Origin: Gemmatimonadota bacterium
GTDB taxonomy: Bacteria > Latescibacterota > UBA2968 > UBA8231
Direction of reading: 5' to 3'
Length of the DNA: 6,043 nt
Assembly (NCBI GenBank): GCA_026706165.1
Contig: JAPOZF010000547.1
Span: 1,226-7,268, forward strand
The translations under genes and the position numbers were made by a program. The notes beneath the pieces were generated by a model. That model searched no databases. It was not told where the DNA came from and was given only the letters and a program-made list of their open reading frames with translations. Positions 5,448-6,043 of the stretch are shown piece by piece. Positions within the stretch are counted from its first letter, which is position 1; every line of letters begins with the position of its first letter.

Positions 5448-6043
5448 ATGGGCGGCATGATCAGCGAGTTCAGGCTCGAGAACCTGGGCGGGATGAAGGA
5501 GGCGTTTGACTGCGACGGCGCGGTCGTCGTCCGCGGCGTGCTCGAAGACGGCCTCGTCGCCGAGATCAACCGGCACATCGACTGGCTGATCGAGCGCCAT
5601 CCCGAGCTTCGCCCGGAGCGGCTGGGGCATCGCTTAATAGCGGGCGATCCGTTCTGGGTACGCTTTCTCAGTGACGAACGGCTGCTCGATGTCGCCGAGG
5701 CCCTGGTCGGGCCGGACGTTGCGTTCTTCGCCGCCGACTATATCGCCAAGCCTCCCGGGGACGGCCTGCCGGTCTGCTGGCACCAGGACGGCAGATACTG
5801 GCCGCTCGAGCCGATGGAGGTCGTCACCGTCTGGTTCGCCGCTACCCCGTCGACCCGGAAAAACGGCTGCGTTCAGGTTATCCCGGGATCGCACCGGCTG
5901 GGTCCGCTGCCCCACGTGCCGGAGGAGGGCCGGCCGGGCTTGCTGTCGCTGACCGCGGATCCCGGGCTGTTCGACGAAAGCAGGGCCGTGCACCTGGAGC
6001 TCAGCCCCGGCGACGTCTCGGTGCACCATCCGCTCCTGCTGCA
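5448..6043 (+). CDS. Phytanoyl-CoA dioxygenase (PhyH) family protein, 3' end missing
   Basis: The frame is open from the ATG at 5448 to the window end, giving 198 complete codons. A second ATG at 5457 (MISEFRLENLG) is an equally plausible start, and neither has a strong ribosome site. The sequence follows the PhyH fold: an N-terminal FDCDGAVVVRGVLEDGLVAEI segment, FFAADYIAKPPG, and the iron motif CWHQDGRYWPL with H112-Q-D114 as canonical HxD. The core continues with VTVWFAATPSTRKNGCVQ and IPGSHR (145-150), then LELSPGDVSVHHPLLL at the edge. In human PHYH the equivalent HPLLIH carries the distal iron ligand, so the last two bases (CA) are expected to begin that His codon. The 2-oxoglutarate-binding Arg lies beyond the window. 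The protein is predicted to be an Fe(II)/2OG-dependent, probably cytoplasmic, hydroxylase of unknown substrate. It differs clearly from the PhyH-type protein at 1371-2288, so it is a distant paralogue and not a recent duplicate. Confidence 0.9.
   Translation, partial: MGGMISEFRLENLGGMKEAFDCDGAVVVRGVLEDGLVAEINRHIDWLIERHPELRPERLGHRLIAGDPFWVRFLSDERLLDVAEALVGPDVAFFAADYIAKPPGDGLPVCWHQDGRYWPLEPMEVVTVWFAATPSTRKNGCVQVIPGSHRLGPLPHVPEEGRPGLLSLTADPGLFDESRAVHLELSPGDVSVHHPLLL

Noticed and set aside
3972..5630. Long minus-strand open frame of about 552 residues opposite the GH-like gene; similar antisense frames at 452-1219, 1140-2243 and 2156-3508
   Set aside because: These are typical antisense shadows in high-GC DNA. 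Their translations are rich in Ala, Val, Arg, Gly and Pro with no domain motifs, and each lies opposite a plus-strand gene with clear family signatures.
1..6043. CRISPR arrays, tRNA or rRNA genes, insertion sequences, attachment sites
   Set aside because: No spaced direct repeats, tRNA-like cloverleaf, transposase motifs or terminal inverted repeats were seen on either strand.

Overview
The window is a high-GC bacterial segment in which every supportable gene lies on the + strand. The content is HEAT repeats, a PTP-like phosphatase, two phytanoyl-CoA dioxygenase (PhyH)-type proteins, a BNR/sialidase-like propeller and a GH32/GH43-like propeller. That mix suggests an uncultured environmental bacterium of the Planctomycetes / Latescibacteria / Poribacteria kind, whose genomes carry many PhyH and propeller paralogues. 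This is an inference from gene families only; no rRNA or other phylogenetic marker is present.

Layout. 1-506: 3' end of a HEAT-repeat protein. 542-1306: tyrosine-phosphatase-superfamily protein with a C-X5-R loop. 1371-2288: PhyH-type protein in which the HxD iron motif appears to be replaced by His-Gly-Ala. 2294-3427: sialidase-like protein with four Asp boxes, 5 bp after the PhyH gene and probably starting at TTG. 3428-3578: non-coding gap ending in a good Shine-Dalgarno site. 3579-5168: 529-residue five-bladed-propeller glycosidase-like protein with a C-terminal beta-rich domain. 5217-5408: short ORF with a strong ribosome site and a convincing signal peptide but no recognisable mature domain, possibly truncated or frameshifted. 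5448-6043: a second PhyH-type protein with a canonical His-Gln-Asp motif, cut by the window end at what should be its distal iron-ligand histidine.

How the genes may work together. The PhyH and sialidase-like genes are close enough to be translationally coupled, and the wider run is co-directional with short gaps, so an operon or sub-operons are plausible. Two propeller proteins of carbohydrate-active type beside two Fe/2-oxoglutarate oxygenase-fold proteins suggest processing of a glycan or a modified sugar-containing small molecule. Both propeller proteins lack a visible signal peptide, which points to cytoplasmic action. The substrate cannot be read from the sequence. The most notable point is the HGA in place of HxD in the first PhyH protein, since loss of that carboxylate is the hallmark of Fe/2OG halogenases, although it could also be an ordinary variation of this subfamily.
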